Shown here piece after piece: positions 16,840 through 24,749 of a stretch of DNA of 36,228 nt. Location of the stretch: assembly GCF_900115605.1 (NCBI RefSeq), contig NZ_FOXC01000028.1, positions 1 to 36,228 of the forward strand. Reading direction: 5' to 3'. The position numbers and the translations under genes were made by a program. The stretch is from Halolactibacillus halophilus. Lineage in GTDB: Bacteria > Bacillota > Bacilli > Bacillales > Amphibacillaceae. The stretch's first letter is position 1. Each line of letters begins with the position of its first letter. The notes under the pieces are model-generated. The model was not told where the DNA came from. It did no database searches and was given only the letters and a program-made list of their open reading frames with translations.

Positions 16840-18150
16840 ATGTTAGAATGGGTTGTATTAATTGCTGTATTAAGTTTAGTTACTTTTAGTTTACTGCGCG
16901 TACATGTCTTACTTGCTTTAATACTTTCGGGTATTATCGCAGGTTTGGTAGCCGGTTTATCATTTATTGATGCGCTAAGTTTATTTATTGAAGGAATGGG
17001 TGGGGACCAAGCCAAAACGGCTTTAAGCTATATTTTATTAGGGGGTTTTGCGGTCGCGATTAATTATAGCGGCATTACGATGAGTCTGGTCAATATATTG
17101 ACGCGTCATTTATCTAATAAACGCGGAGTGTTACTACTTTCCATTGCTTTTATTTCATCGTTATCACAAAATGTGGTACCGATTCATATTGCTTTTATCC
17201 CATTACTTATTCCACCGTTATTAGCCTTATTTGATCGCATGCAGCTTGACCGACGAGCCGTTGCAAGTGCATTAACTTTCGGATTAGAAGCGCCATATAT
17301 TATGGTTCCTGTCGGATTCGGTCTTATTTTCCAACAGGTTATTCAAGAAAATATGAAACTAAGCGGCCAGGCTATTACGCTAGGTGAGGTCTCATTGGCA
17401 ATGCTTATACCTGGTTTAGGGATGATTGTCGGTCTTCTTGTGTCAATTTTCATTACATATAGAAAACCACGTGAATTAACTGTCAAAGGTTATGAACCCG
17501 CCTTCTATTCTCCAAATGAACAAGACAGTCGTTTTACGATTAAGCATACATTCACCTTGGCAAGTATTGCGTTAGCGCTTATTATCCAAATTTTTTCTGG
17601 TGAACTTATTATCGGTGCCCTTACCGGAATCTTAGCCATGTTTGTTTTTGGTGTTGTGCCTTACCGTGAACTTGACCGTGTGATGACGGAGGGGATTAAA
17701 ATGATGGCAACGATTGGATTTGTGATGATTGTTGCTGGTGGTTTTAGTCACCTATTAAAAGAAGTTGGTGCGGTCGATGCTTTGATTACGCAAACCGAAC
17801 AGTTCTTTAGTCTTTCTAAAGTTATTCTCATTCTCATTTTACTGCTTGTTGGCCTTGTTATTACGATTGGGATTGGCTCATCGTTTGCGACGATTCCAAT
17901 TTTAGCTGTACTCTATGTACCATTTGGTCTGCAAATGGGCTTATCATCCATGGCGATTGCTGTCTTAATTGGGACAGCAGGTGCGTTAGGGGATGCTGGT
18001 TCACCTGTCAGCGATACAACCTTGGGGCCAACATCTGGTTTAAATGCTGACGGAAAACATGATCACATTTGGGATACCTGTGTACCAACGTTTATGCACT
18101 ACAACATTCCACTCATTATCTTTGGATTGATCGGGGCATTGATTTTATAG
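16840..18150 (+). CDS. yuiF: YuiF/HisP-type transporter (NhaC-like superfamily)
   Basis: The 436-residue membrane protein is hydrophobic throughout, with about 10-12 predicted helices. Motifs SQNVVPIHIAFIPLLIPPLL, ALTFGLEAPYIMVPVGFG and GALGDAGSPVSDTTLGPTSG match B. subtilis YuiF, a permease of the Na+/H+ antiporter-like superfamily reported to import histidine. The substrate here is inferred from that similarity and could be another amino acid. The start ATG at 16840 is behind GAGGAGG. It is a single-gene unit with its own promoter, an operator-like palindrome and a terminator. Confidence 0.82.
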   Translation: MLEWVVLIAVLSLVTFSLLRVHVLLALILSGIIAGLVAGLSFIDALSLFIEGMGGDQAKTALSYILLGGFAVAINYSGITMSLVNILTRHLSNKRGVLLLSIAFISSLSQNVVPIHIAFIPLLIPPLLALFDRMQLDRRAVASALTFGLEAPYIMVPVGFGLIFQQVIQENMKLSGQAITLGEVSLAMLIPGLGMIVGLLVSIFITYRKPRELTVKGYEPAFYSPNEQDSRFTIKHTFTLASIALALIIQIFSGELIIGALTGILAMFVFGVVPYRELDRVMTEGIKMMATIGFVMIVAGGFSHLLKEVGAVDALITQTEQFFSLSKVILILILLLVGLVITIGIGSSFATIPILAVLYVPFGLQMGLSSMAIAVLIGTAGALGDAGSPVSDTTLGPTSGLNADGKHDHIWDTCVPTFMHYNIPLIIFGLIGALIL

Positions 18151-18183
18151 AGAGTGATAAGACTTCTTAAACAAAAAGACGAC

Positions 18184-18228
18184 AAGCACAACAAGGAGTG
18201 AGCTTTTGTTCTTTGTTGTGCTTTTTGA
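18184..18228 (+). terminator. Intrinsic terminator
   Basis: AAGCACAACAA and TTGTTGTGCTT form a perfect 11-bp stem followed by TTT, just after the YuiF-type gene. Confidence 0.85.
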
Positions 18229-18316
18229 TTTCTAGATTTAGTGCTTATGAGAGGGGAAACATTCATAAGTCTAAAGTCATAGATTAATAAAAAACAGATT
18301 TTTTTAGGTGAATGGC

Positions 18317-18344
18317 TTCATTGTTTGGGTCATTAGGCCGATAT
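18317..18344 (+). promoter_or_regulatory. Sigma-D-like promoter of the chemotaxis genes
   Basis: GCCGATAT at 18337-18344 matches the -10 consensus of the flagellar/chemotaxis sigma factor SigD. The -35 candidate TTCA, 16 bases upstream, is weak against the TAAA consensus. It lies 49 bases before the cheX start. Confidence 0.5.
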
Positions 18345-18392
18345 TAACATTAGAAGTTTGTAAAGGATTTGAGATTTTTGGGGGGAAGTATT

Positions 18393-18857
18393 ATGGCAGC
18401 GGGAGAAAAAAATATGAATGAAATAATTAAAGAAGTATATAATGGATCGATTGTTTCTGTAAAGAAGATTATCCCCATTGACCCGGAAGTTGGTGCACCG
18501 AAAATCATCGAGCCACCACTTAAAGTTCAATTTGGCGTTATGATTGGTTACACAGGTAGTGTAAAGGGTGAACTGGTTTTACAATCAACCGATGCTTTTT
18601 TCAGTAGTGTTGGTGAGAAAATGTTTGGTATGCCTGTCGAAGGTGAAATGTTGGACTCATTTGCGGGGGAATTAGGTAATATGATTGCGGGCAGTTTATC
18701 GATGCATTTATCAGAACAAGGACTTACAACGGATATTACCCACCCAACGATTTTAAAAGGGGATGCGACGTTGTCAGGTTTTAAACGAGCATTACTTGTA
18801 GAAGTAACTTACCCAGAGAATCAGAGCTTATCTATTTATTTACTCTTAAACAATTAA
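18393..18857 (+). CDS. cheX: CheY-P phosphatase CheX
   Basis: CheX-type proteins remove phosphate from CheY-P in the chemotaxis pathway of many bacteria. The 154-residue product carries the active-site ExxN (E93 and N96) in SFAGELGNMIAG, a single such site as in CheX rather than the two of CheC. The second half is the typical beta-rich dimer region ending VEVTYPENQSLSIYLLL. I chose the ATG at 18393, which follows GGGGGGAAG, over an in-frame TTG at 18369 upstream of that site. It is followed on the same strand by cheW and cheY, its likely substrate. No cheA is in the window. Confidence 0.85.
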   Translation: MAAGEKNMNEIIKEVYNGSIVSVKKIIPIDPEVGAPKIIEPPLKVQFGVMIGYTGSVKGELVLQSTDAFFSSVGEKMFGMPVEGEMLDSFAGELGNMIAGSLSMHLSEQGLTTDITHPTILKGDATLSGFKRALLVEVTYPENQSLSIYLLLNN

Positions 18858-18946
18858 TCTGAACTAATAGTTGCATAAAGGGATTTACTTAATGTATCCT
18901 TAAACTTGTATGAATGTCTAAATACGTATTGAAGGAGAAGAGATAG

Positions 18947-19408
18947 ATGAGCACAGAAAAATATATCGTTTTCCGCTTAAATGAACAAGAATATGGCGCA
19001 AGTATTCAACAAATTGTGTCCATTGAGAAGTTGCTTGATATAACAAAATTACCGCAAGTCTCAGATTTTATTGAAGGCATTACAAAACTACGAGGTGAAG
19101 TGATTCCTGTCATTGACTTAAAGCGCCGTATGGATATGGATAAGACTAATAAGACAGAACATTCTCGCATGCTTGTTGCGCTTGTTGATGGCGTATCGGT
19201 TGGCTTTATTGTGGATGAAGCATCAGATGTTTTGGATATCGATGAAGAAATTATCGAACCAGCACCAACATCTATTCGTGGTGTTAACGCGAAGTTCTTA
19301 AATGGGGTTGCAAAGTTAGAGGATCGTTTGTTGCTCTTAGTTGATTTAGCTTATATCTTGAATCACCAAGAATTGAACGAAGTTAAAGAAGTTGCAGAAG
19401 TACAGTAA
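18947..19408 (+). CDS. cheW: Chemotaxis coupling protein CheW
   Basis: CheW links chemoreceptors to the CheA kinase at the inner face of the membrane. The 153-residue product shows the family core: YIVFRLNEQEYGASIQQI at the start, ITKLRGEVIPVIDLKRR in the middle, and VDEASDVLDI and LLLLVDLAYIL later. A slightly extended acidic C-terminus (NEVKEVAEVQ) follows. The ribosome binding site GAAGGAGAAG is strong. It lies 89 bases after cheX and 46 bases before cheY, and no terminator is seen between them, so the three are probably co-transcribed. Confidence 0.92.
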   Translation: MSTEKYIVFRLNEQEYGASIQQIVSIEKLLDITKLPQVSDFIEGITKLRGEVIPVIDLKRRMDMDKTNKTEHSRMLVALVDGVSVGFIVDEASDVLDIDEEIIEPAPTSIRGVNAKFLNGVAKLEDRLLLLVDLAYILNHQELNEVKEVAEVQ

Positions 19409-19454
19409 ATACGTTTAAACGAGAAATAAAAGAGTTAGAGGAGAGTATTAAATT

Positions 19455-19811
19455 ATGGCACGTATTTTAGTTACCGATGATGCTGCATTTATGCGTATGC
19501 AGCTGAAAAATATTTTTCAATCACTAGGACATGAAGTTGTTGGCGAGGCCGAGAATGGTCAAGTGGCAATTAATATGTACAATGAGTTGAAACCAGATTT
19601 AGTGACAATGGACATTACTATGCCCGAGATGAACGGGGTAGAGGCTGTTAAAAATATTAAAGCCAATGACCCGGGTGCCACAATTGTCATGTGCTCAGCG
19701 ATGGGACAACAACAAATGGTGCTTGAAGCGATCCAAGCAGGTGCGAAAGACTTTATTGTTAAGCCATTTGACCAAGATCGTATTAAACAAGCATTAGAGA
19801 AAATATTTTAA
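19455..19811 (+). CDS. cheY: Chemotaxis response regulator CheY
   Basis: A single receiver domain of 118 residues with no output domain. It has the acidic pair D8-D9, phosphorylation site D53 in TMDITMPEMNG, S81 in MCSAMGQ and K103 in FIVKPF, all in their usual places. The flagellar-switch binding surface is typical of CheY, so it should carry the signal from CheA to the motor and be dephosphorylated by the adjacent CheX. GAGGAGAG precedes the start. A strong terminator 8 bases after the stop ends the chemotaxis unit. Confidence 0.93.
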   Translation: MARILVTDDAAFMRMQLKNIFQSLGHEVVGEAENGQVAINMYNELKPDLVTMDITMPEMNGVEAVKNIKANDPGATIVMCSAMGQQQMVLEAIQAGAKDFIVKPFDQDRIKQALEKIF

Positions 19812-19819
19812 TGAAATAA

Positions 19820-19857
19820 AAGGTCACAGATAAGTTTTCTTATCTGTGACCTTTTTT
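19820..19857. terminator. Strong, possibly bidirectional terminator
   Basis: AAGGTCACAGATAAG and CTTATCTGTGACCTT form a perfect 15-bp stem with a TTTT loop, followed by T residues on the plus strand and preceded by some A residues. It separates convergent cheY and the HesB-like gene. Confidence 0.92.
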
Positions 19858-19896
19858 AGCTTAATATTAAGTTTTTTTGATTAAAATATGTGAACA

Positions 19897-20202
19897 TCAC
19901 TTAATTTCTGGATAGCGATAAGCGACTTCTTCCATCTTCTGATCGTAATCTACGACTAAATTATGACCTTCAAAGAACCAAAGATCATCTTCTTTAATGT
20001 AAAAAGTAAGGCCGCTTTTTTCGACCTTTTCACCCACTGGTCCATCAATCGCTTCATCATGCACCTCAAAAGCTAAGGCATAGCCTTCACGAATTGGACT
20101 TGAACCGTAAATCTTTACGTAAAAACGAACTGCGCTACCTTCTTCAACTAATACTTCTTCTTTAAACCATTGTATCGCTTTGTCTGTTACTTCTAATTTC
20201 AT
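19897..20202 (-). CDS. HesB/YneR-like protein without cysteines
   Basis: The 101-residue product starts MKLEVTDKAIQWFKEEV and contains VRFYVKIYG and GYALAFEVHDEA, typical of the HesB/YadR/YfhF group (B. subtilis YneR). It adopts the A-type Fe-S carrier fold by family. Unlike true carriers such as IscA or SufA it has no cysteine at all, so it cannot bind a cluster in the known way and its function is unknown. The ATG at 20202 is preferred, with AGGGG eight bases upstream. A GTG at 20211 is the alternative. Confidence 0.78.
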   Translation of the reverse strand: MKLEVTDKAIQWFKEEVLVEEGSAVRFYVKIYGSSPIREGYALAFEVHDEAIDGPVGEKVEKSGLTFYIKEDDLWFFEGHNLVVDYDQKMEEVAYRYPEIK

Positions 20203-20360
20203 CCTTTGCACCCCTAATCTTTAATGAATACGTCATTGTAATTACTACCACTATTAATTGTAACATGTTCCTATCATTTTGTATGAGATGTTGCTTTCTA
20301 GGTTTGTCATTAATAGAAAAGACGTGCTTGTTAAGTGAGTCATTCAGATTCTCATCTCAG

Positions 20361-20396
20361 AGCGAGAAGACAGCTTCCGCAATTGCGTTAGCACTG
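20361..20396 (+). mobile_element. Relic of a tnpB-element left end
   Basis: GCGAGAAGACA, CTTCC and TGCGTTAGCAC occur in the same order and spacing as in the left ends at 571-622 and 34771-34822, but the outer CACCT/AGGTG arms are lost. No coding part is attached. It is probably the scar of an old insertion, in the 280-base gap before the oxidoreductase gene. Confidence 0.4.
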
Positions 20397-20490
20397 TTTA
20401 ATTTCTTGAATAAGTTGCGACCGATTAAAAAGAACGTTAAAATAAAATTAAATTAATTAACTAAGTCAAATAATAAGGGTGATGGTAACG

Positions 20491-21468
20491 ATGACAATAA
20501 AGATTGGGATGGTAGGTACAGGTGGTTTTAGTAAAAAACATGCTGATATTTTGACGGGGATGAATCACGTGAGAGTGGTTGCTGTTTGCGCTACGAGTGA
20601 AGAAAAAGCGAAGCAATTTGCAAAACAGTATAACGGCATGAGGGGGTATTGCGATTTTTACGAGATGTTAAACAATGAAACGTTAGATGGTGTCTATTTG
20701 TGTGTGCCACCAATGGCGCATGGTGAGATGGAGCTTGCATTAGTGGAACGAGGGATTCCATTCTTTACCGAAAAGCCGCTAGGCATAACAACGGCAGTGC
20801 CAAAAAAAGTTGTTGAAGCACTTGGAAAAGTACCCGTAGTCACGGCTGTCGGTTATCATTTTCGGTACTTAGAATCGATTCAGCACCTTAAACGTCTATT
20901 AAAAGACCATACCGTAGGTATGGTGACAGGGAGATGGATGGGGACAATGCCTGAGGTGAGCTGGTGGCGTAATCAAGCATTATCAGGGGGACAATTAAAT
21001 GAACAAGCGACACATATTGCCGATGTTCTACGTTACCTTTTAGGCGAGTGTGAAGAAGTCCAAGCTTATGAAGCCCAACGGGTGATGAATCGGCGGAAAG
21101 AAAATGTGACAGTGGCAGATGTCGGTACCGTTAATATCCGGTTTACATCTGGTGTTATCGCAAATATTGTCAATACGTGTGTTTTACCAGAAGAGTTAGC
21201 TGACGTAGGGTTTACAATATATACCGATTCAGCTGTAATTAACTGGACGCCTGAAGCGCTAACGATAAAAACGGCAACAACAGATCAAGTTATCGTAGAT
21301 CAACAAGATCCCTATCAACAAGAAGATGCTATCTTTGTTCGAGCCATTCAGTCCGGTAGTGATAAACAGATTCTTTCCACGTATCAAGATGCTTATAATA
21401 CACAACGTTTGACGGAAGCAGCACGTGTGTCTGTCGAAGAGAATAATTCTATTTGTTTGAATGATTGA
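20491..21468 (+). CDS. Gfo/Idh/MocA-family oxidoreductase
   Basis: The 325-residue NAD(P)-dependent dehydrogenase has an N-terminal Rossmann fold starting MTIKIGMVGTGGFSKKHAD (the GxGGxxxxH variant of the dinucleotide motif). The family's EKP motif (PFFTEKPLG) carries the catalytic lysine region. The C-terminal alpha/beta domain includes GGQLNEQATHIADVLRYL, where the histidine fits the active site. Members act on sugars, inositols or bile-pigment-like substrates, and nothing nearby indicates which. The ATG at 20491 is chosen because GGGTGATG precedes it. An ATG and a GTG in frame just upstream (20482 and 20479) lack a site. It is a lone gene. Confidence 0.88.
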   Translation: MTIKIGMVGTGGFSKKHADILTGMNHVRVVAVCATSEEKAKQFAKQYNGMRGYCDFYEMLNNETLDGVYLCVPPMAHGEMELALVERGIPFFTEKPLGITTAVPKKVVEALGKVPVVTAVGYHFRYLESIQHLKRLLKDHTVGMVTGRWMGTMPEVSWWRNQALSGGQLNEQATHIADVLRYLLGECEEVQAYEAQRVMNRRKENVTVADVGTVNIRFTSGVIANIVNTCVLPEELADVGFTIYTDSAVINWTPEALTIKTATTDQVIVDQQDPYQQEDAIFVRAIQSGSDKQILSTYQDAYNTQRLTEAARVSVEENNSICLND

Positions 21469-21603
21469 TTTATGATACAACAGTGCCCAACAAATGTATA
21501 AGTAATTGTCAATATCAAAACTTTTTGTAAAAGAGGTTTACTTATATGTATTAAAGGAAAGAATATACTATAGTTTATTTTATCTATTAGGGAGTGGTCA
21601 TGC

Positions 21604-22023
21604 ATGTTTAAAAAAATCCTGTTAGCTTCAGACGGCTCAGAATATTCAATCCGTGCTTGTGAGAAAGCAGTTGAGTTAGCTAAATGTCAACCTGATGCCA
21701 AAGTAACCATTCTTTACGTCGTCGACGGAACTGCGGCGAAAGCTGATGCAACATATCACTGGAATGCAAGTGATTTAGATCGTAGTCGACGTGAAAAATT
21801 AGAAATATCCGAACGAAAATTAACAGAAGCAGAAGTTGATTACAGTATCAAAATTTTACATGGTGATCCAGGCCCAACTATCGTTAAACATGCCAACGAT
21901 GAACGTCATGATCTTGTCATTATTGGGAGTCGTGGCTTAAATAGCTTACAAGAGATGGTTCTTGGCAGCGTCAGCCATAAAGTGGCTAAGCGCACCGATT
22001 GTCCGGTACTTATTGTTAAATAA
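21604..22023 (+). CDS. Universal stress protein, UspA family
   Basis: A single UspA domain of 139 residues. The N-terminal MFKKILLASDGSEYSIRAC and the C-terminal ATP-binding pattern G-x2-G-x9-G-S in GSRGLNSLQEMVLGSVS are complete, so it is probably of the ATP-binding class. It is a small cytosolic protein of unknown client, usually raised in stress or slow growth. The start is the ATG at 21604 behind GGGAGTGG. An overlapping ATG at 21600 is in another frame and stops at once. It is a single-gene unit ended by a strong terminator shared with the convergent zur gene. Confidence 0.93.
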   Translation: MFKKILLASDGSEYSIRACEKAVELAKCQPDAKVTILYVVDGTAAKADATYHWNASDLDRSRREKLEISERKLTEAEVDYSIKILHGDPGPTIVKHANDERHDLVIIGSRGLNSLQEMVLGSVSHKVAKRTDCPVLIVK

Positions 22024-22030
22024 TAGCTAA

Positions 22031-22067
22031 AACCCCCTAGTCATTTAAAAATGACTAGGGGGTTTGT
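22031..22067. terminator. Bidirectional terminator
   Basis: AACCCCCTAGTCATT and AATGACTAGGGGGTT form a perfect 15-bp stem between convergent uspA and zur, with T residues following on the plus strand and short A-runs before it. Confidence 0.9.
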
Positions 22068-22072
22068 TAATT

Positions 22073-22486
22073 TCAGGCGACTTGACAAGCTGGACATAAA
22101 CCATATACTTCGAATTTATGACCTTCAATCATGTAGCCATTTAAGTCGTCATCGATGAAATCCATTGGACAAACTTGAAGTCGTTTAGTTGCCCCACATT
22201 TACGACAGATAAAATGGTGGTGGTGATGATTTGCGCAACGAATTTGATAATGTTTTTCGCCATCTAACTCAGTTGATTCTAGAATTCCTAATTCATGAAA
22301 CAAGTGAAGGTTGCGGTAAATGGTATCAAAACTGATCCCGTCGTAATGTGGTTCCATAAAAGAGAGCAATTCTTTCGCCGTACGATAACGTCCTTCATTG
22401 GCAAAAAACTCTAAAATCATGGCGCGTTTATTCGTATACTTATAACCGGCGTTCTTTAACTGATCTAATGCTTCGTTTAAATTCAT
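22073..22486 (-). CDS. zur: Zinc uptake regulator Zur (Fur family)
   Basis: A 137-residue Fur-family repressor. The winged-helix part contains GYKYTNKRAMIL and SFDTIYRNLHLFHELGIL. The metal-binding part has the run HHHHHFICRKC, then LQVCPMD and GLCPAC, giving two CxxC structural zinc sites. YKYTNKR and the His run resemble B. subtilis Zur more than Fur or PerR. The ATG at 22486 overlaps the znuB stop (ATGA), so it is the last gene of znuC-znuB-zur and made with the transporter. A likely Zur box before znuC suggests self-regulation. The identity as Zur is strengthened by this context. Confidence 0.92.
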   Translation of the reverse strand: MNLNEALDQLKNAGYKYTNKRAMILEFFANEGRYRTAKELLSFMEPHYDGISFDTIYRNLHLFHELGILESTELDGEKHYQIRCANHHHHHFICRKCGATKRLQVCPMDFIDDDLNGYMIEGHKFEVYGLCPACQVA

Positions 22487-23337
22487 ACAATCGCCTTCTT
22501 TCGTTGAGATTTTAACCACAACTTCTGTACAGTTGTTGTAATAATAAGGAATGAAATGAGGACCATCACAATCGTTCCGCCGGGTGGGATCTCTAAGTAA
22601 TAACCAGAGACAATACCTAAGATAACACTGGCCTCACCAAATAGAATTGAATAAATAATCGTTTGCTTAAATCCTTTAGCAATGCGAATGCTACTTGCGA
22701 CAGGGAGTGTCATAAGAGCAGACACGAGTAGCACCCCAACAATACGAATCGAAGCTGAAATAACAAGAGCCGTCAGTAAAATAAACAACAAGTGAATACT
22801 TTTTGAATGAATCCCTGATACTTTCGCATGTTCTTCATCAAAAGACAACATAAATAATTCTTTATAAAAGAGAGCGACAAGTGATAAAACAATCAGTGCG
22901 ATGACCCAAATAGTATTAAAATCTTGTTTAGATACGGCAGAAACAGATCCGAATAAATAAGAATATAAGTCATTGTTTAAACCGTCGGCGAGCGCAATGA
23001 AAATCACACTTAAACCAACCCCACCTGATAAAATAATTGGAATAGCCAAATCTTGATAAGCTTTGTATACCGTTCTAAGGCGTTCTATTAGAATAGCGCC
23101 AAAAATCGAAAAGATGGTTCCTGATGTAAATGGGGTTAAGACAGCTAAACCGTATTTTTTATCCATAAATAAACCAAAGGCAATTCCAGCTAAGGTGACG
23201 TGGCTTAAACCATCAGCAATCAAACTCAAACGTCTGACAACGACAAAAGTACCGAGTAATGGAGCAATTAAACCGATGATAAGACCTGTATATAGTGTCG
23301 TACGTAAAAATTCAAATTCGAAAAATTGACTTAACAA
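22483..23337 (-). CDS. znuB: Zinc ABC transporter permease ZnuB
   Basis: The 284-residue membrane protein of the ABC-3 family has about eight hydrophobic segments. Characteristic are PLLGTFVVVRRLSLIADGLSHVTLAG near the N-terminus and LLVSALMTLPVASS further on. It forms the channel for zinc (family members may move manganese). The start is a TTG at 23337 with GGTGAG five bases before it, and no in-frame ATG gives a sensible N-terminus. It lies 15 bases after znuC and overlaps zur by four bases. Confidence 0.92.
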   Translation of the reverse strand: MLSQFFEFEFLRTTLYTGLIIGLIAPLLGTFVVVRRLSLIADGLSHVTLAGIAFGLFMDKKYGLAVLTPFTSGTIFSIFGAILIERLRTVYKAYQDLAIPIILSGGVGLSVIFIALADGLNNDLYSYLFGSVSAVSKQDFNTIWVIALIVLSLVALFYKELFMLSFDEEHAKVSGIHSKSIHLLFILLTALVISASIRIVGVLLVSALMTLPVASSIRIAKGFKQTIIYSILFGEASVILGIVSGYYLEIPPGGTIVMVLISFLIITTTVQKLWLKSQRKKAIV

Positions 23338-23352
23338 TGTTACTCACCGTCC

Positions 23353-24108
23353 TTAATGATTGTGGGTCACAATATTTAAATCATGACCATAAAATGATGA
23401 AATCCGTTGTTCTGATAAATTATGAAAGGCTTCTGTGTCTCCGTGAAAGTGGATTTCTTTATTGAGACAAGCCACCCCATTCGCATGACTCGTCATCGTG
23501 CCAATATCATGCGAAACAAGAAGGAGAGTGATTTTTTTTTCATGATTAAGTTTACCTAACAACTCATAAAACTTTTGCACATTTTCTGTGTCAATTCCTA
23601 CTGTAGGTTCATCGAGAATAAGAAACTCAGGTTCACTTACGAGGGCACGAGCGATGAAAATACGCTGTTGTTGTCCGCCTGAAAGGTCACCAATATTTTG
23701 ATTGATATACTCTGACATACCCACTAGCTCAATCGCTTCTTTGACTTTATCCCGATGCTTTTTACTAAAGAATTTCAAATAGCCAATTTGTGCGGTCAAT
23801 CCCGTTGCGACAACCTCTTTAACTGTTGCCGGGAACCCGCGATTGAATGTATTTGCCTTTTGTGAGACAAAGCCAATCTTGCTCCAATTTTTAAATTTTC
23901 CTACTGAGGTCCCAAATAGCTCAATCGAACCTTGCTGTGGGGTTAAGACACCAAGTAGTAATTTTATTAATGTTGTTTTACCGCCACCATTTGGTCCTAC
24001 CAGACCTAAAAAGGCTCCTCGTGGGATCGATAGATTAACATCTTTTAATGCGATTTTATCTTCGTAGGCGTAACGAATGTTTTTTAATTCAACAATTGTC
24101 TCTGTCAT
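23353..24108 (-). CDS. znuC: Zinc ABC transporter ATPase ZnuC
   Basis: A 251-residue ABC ATPase with Walker A GPNGGGKTT, signature LSGGQQQR, Walker B FLILDEPTVGID and the switch histidine in LLVSHDIGT. The histidine-containing C-terminus (YGHDLNIVTHNH) is usual in zinc systems. It powers ZnuB. The ATG at 24108 is preferred over one at 24135 because AAGGAG lies 10 bases upstream of it and inside the longer form. The periplasmic/lipoprotein binding partner ZnuA is not in the window. A possible Zur box lies about 90 bases upstream. Confidence 0.92.
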   Translation of the reverse strand: MTETIVELKNIRYAYEDKIALKDVNLSIPRGAFLGLVGPNGGGKTTLIKLLLGVLTPQQGSIELFGTSVGKFKNWSKIGFVSQKANTFNRGFPATVKEVVATGLTAQIGYLKFFSKKHRDKVKEAIELVGMSEYINQNIGDLSGGQQQRIFIARALVSEPEFLILDEPTVGIDTENVQKFYELLGKLNHEKKITLLLVSHDIGTMTSHANGVACLNKEIHFHGDTEAFHNLSEQRISSFYGHDLNIVTHNH

Positions 24109-24198
24109 AGCTCGTTTGCTCCTTTTTTGGATCATTTATTCATGCACGCAATTTTTATAATTTTGTCTTTTGATAGTGTAACGGATGAAGACATGAAT

Positions 24199-24221
24199 GT
24201 AAATAAGAATTATTACGTTTT
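24199..24221 (-). promoter_or_regulatory. Probable Zur box upstream of znuC
   Basis: On the minus strand AAACGTAATAATTCTTATTT resembles the Bacillus Zur consensus (AAATCGTAATNATTACGATTT): the left half is nearly perfect and the right half poorer. It lies upstream of znuCB-zur. Confidence 0.5.
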
Positions 24222-24350
24222 ATACTTAGTTAATCACAATAATAGAAGCTTTGTCAAAAGATGTGCAAGTTGAACAAGCGAAAAAGTGGAAAAATGAAGT
24301 AAGAGACTTTATACTGAATAAGGAGAGAAAAGAGAAAGGTAGGGATAGTA

Positions 24351-24707
24351 TTGGCTATTGATTTTTATTGTTACCCAAAGTGTGGAACGTGTAGAAAAGC
24401 GAAGAAATGGTTAGAAACGAACGATGTGAATTATGATGAACATCATATCGTTGAAGATACACCGTCTAAAGTATTAATGATGGAACTGATTGAGCGTAGT
24501 GGACTGGATATTAAAAAATTCTTTAACACGAGTGGTCAAAAGTATCGTGAATTGAATTTAAAAGAAAAGCTACCTGAGATGACCACTGAAGAGAAAGTAG
24601 ATATACTTGTTAGTGACGGGATGTTAATGAAACGCCCGCTTACATTTGATGATAAACATGTAACGGTAGGTTTTAAGGAAGAGCAATTTGAACAGACATG
24701 GAAATGA
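24351..24707 (+). CDS. yusI: ArsC/Spx-family protein (YusI-like)
   Basis: The 118-residue thioredoxin-fold protein of the arsenate reductase-like family begins MAIDFYCYPKCGTCRKAKKWL with C11-xx-C14 near the N-terminus and ends with the family's LMKRPL..DDK..VGFKEEQF. It matches B. subtilis YusI, whose gene also precedes gcvH. The reaction has not been established. The family includes arsenate reductases and the RNA-polymerase regulator Spx. It starts with TTG at 24351 behind AAAGGTAGGG. The next gene begins 42 bases on, probably co-transcribed. Confidence 0.88.
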   Translation: MAIDFYCYPKCGTCRKAKKWLETNDVNYDEHHIVEDTPSKVLMMELIERSGLDIKKFFNTSGQKYRELNLKEKLPEMTTEEKVDILVSDGMLMKRPLTFDDKHVTVGFKEEQFEQTWK

Positions 24708-24749
24708 AGCAACAAAGGTAAAATAACTATTTGAAAAGGGGACGATAAC

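Noticed and set aside
20265-20456. Plus-strand frame of 63 codons before the oxidoreductase
   Set aside because: No ribosome binding site, low-complexity product, and it runs across the left-end relic at 20361-20396.
21469-21603. A sigma-B promoter before uspA
   Set aside because: GTTTAC is present near 21534 but the -10 candidate (GGAAAG) fits the consensus poorly.
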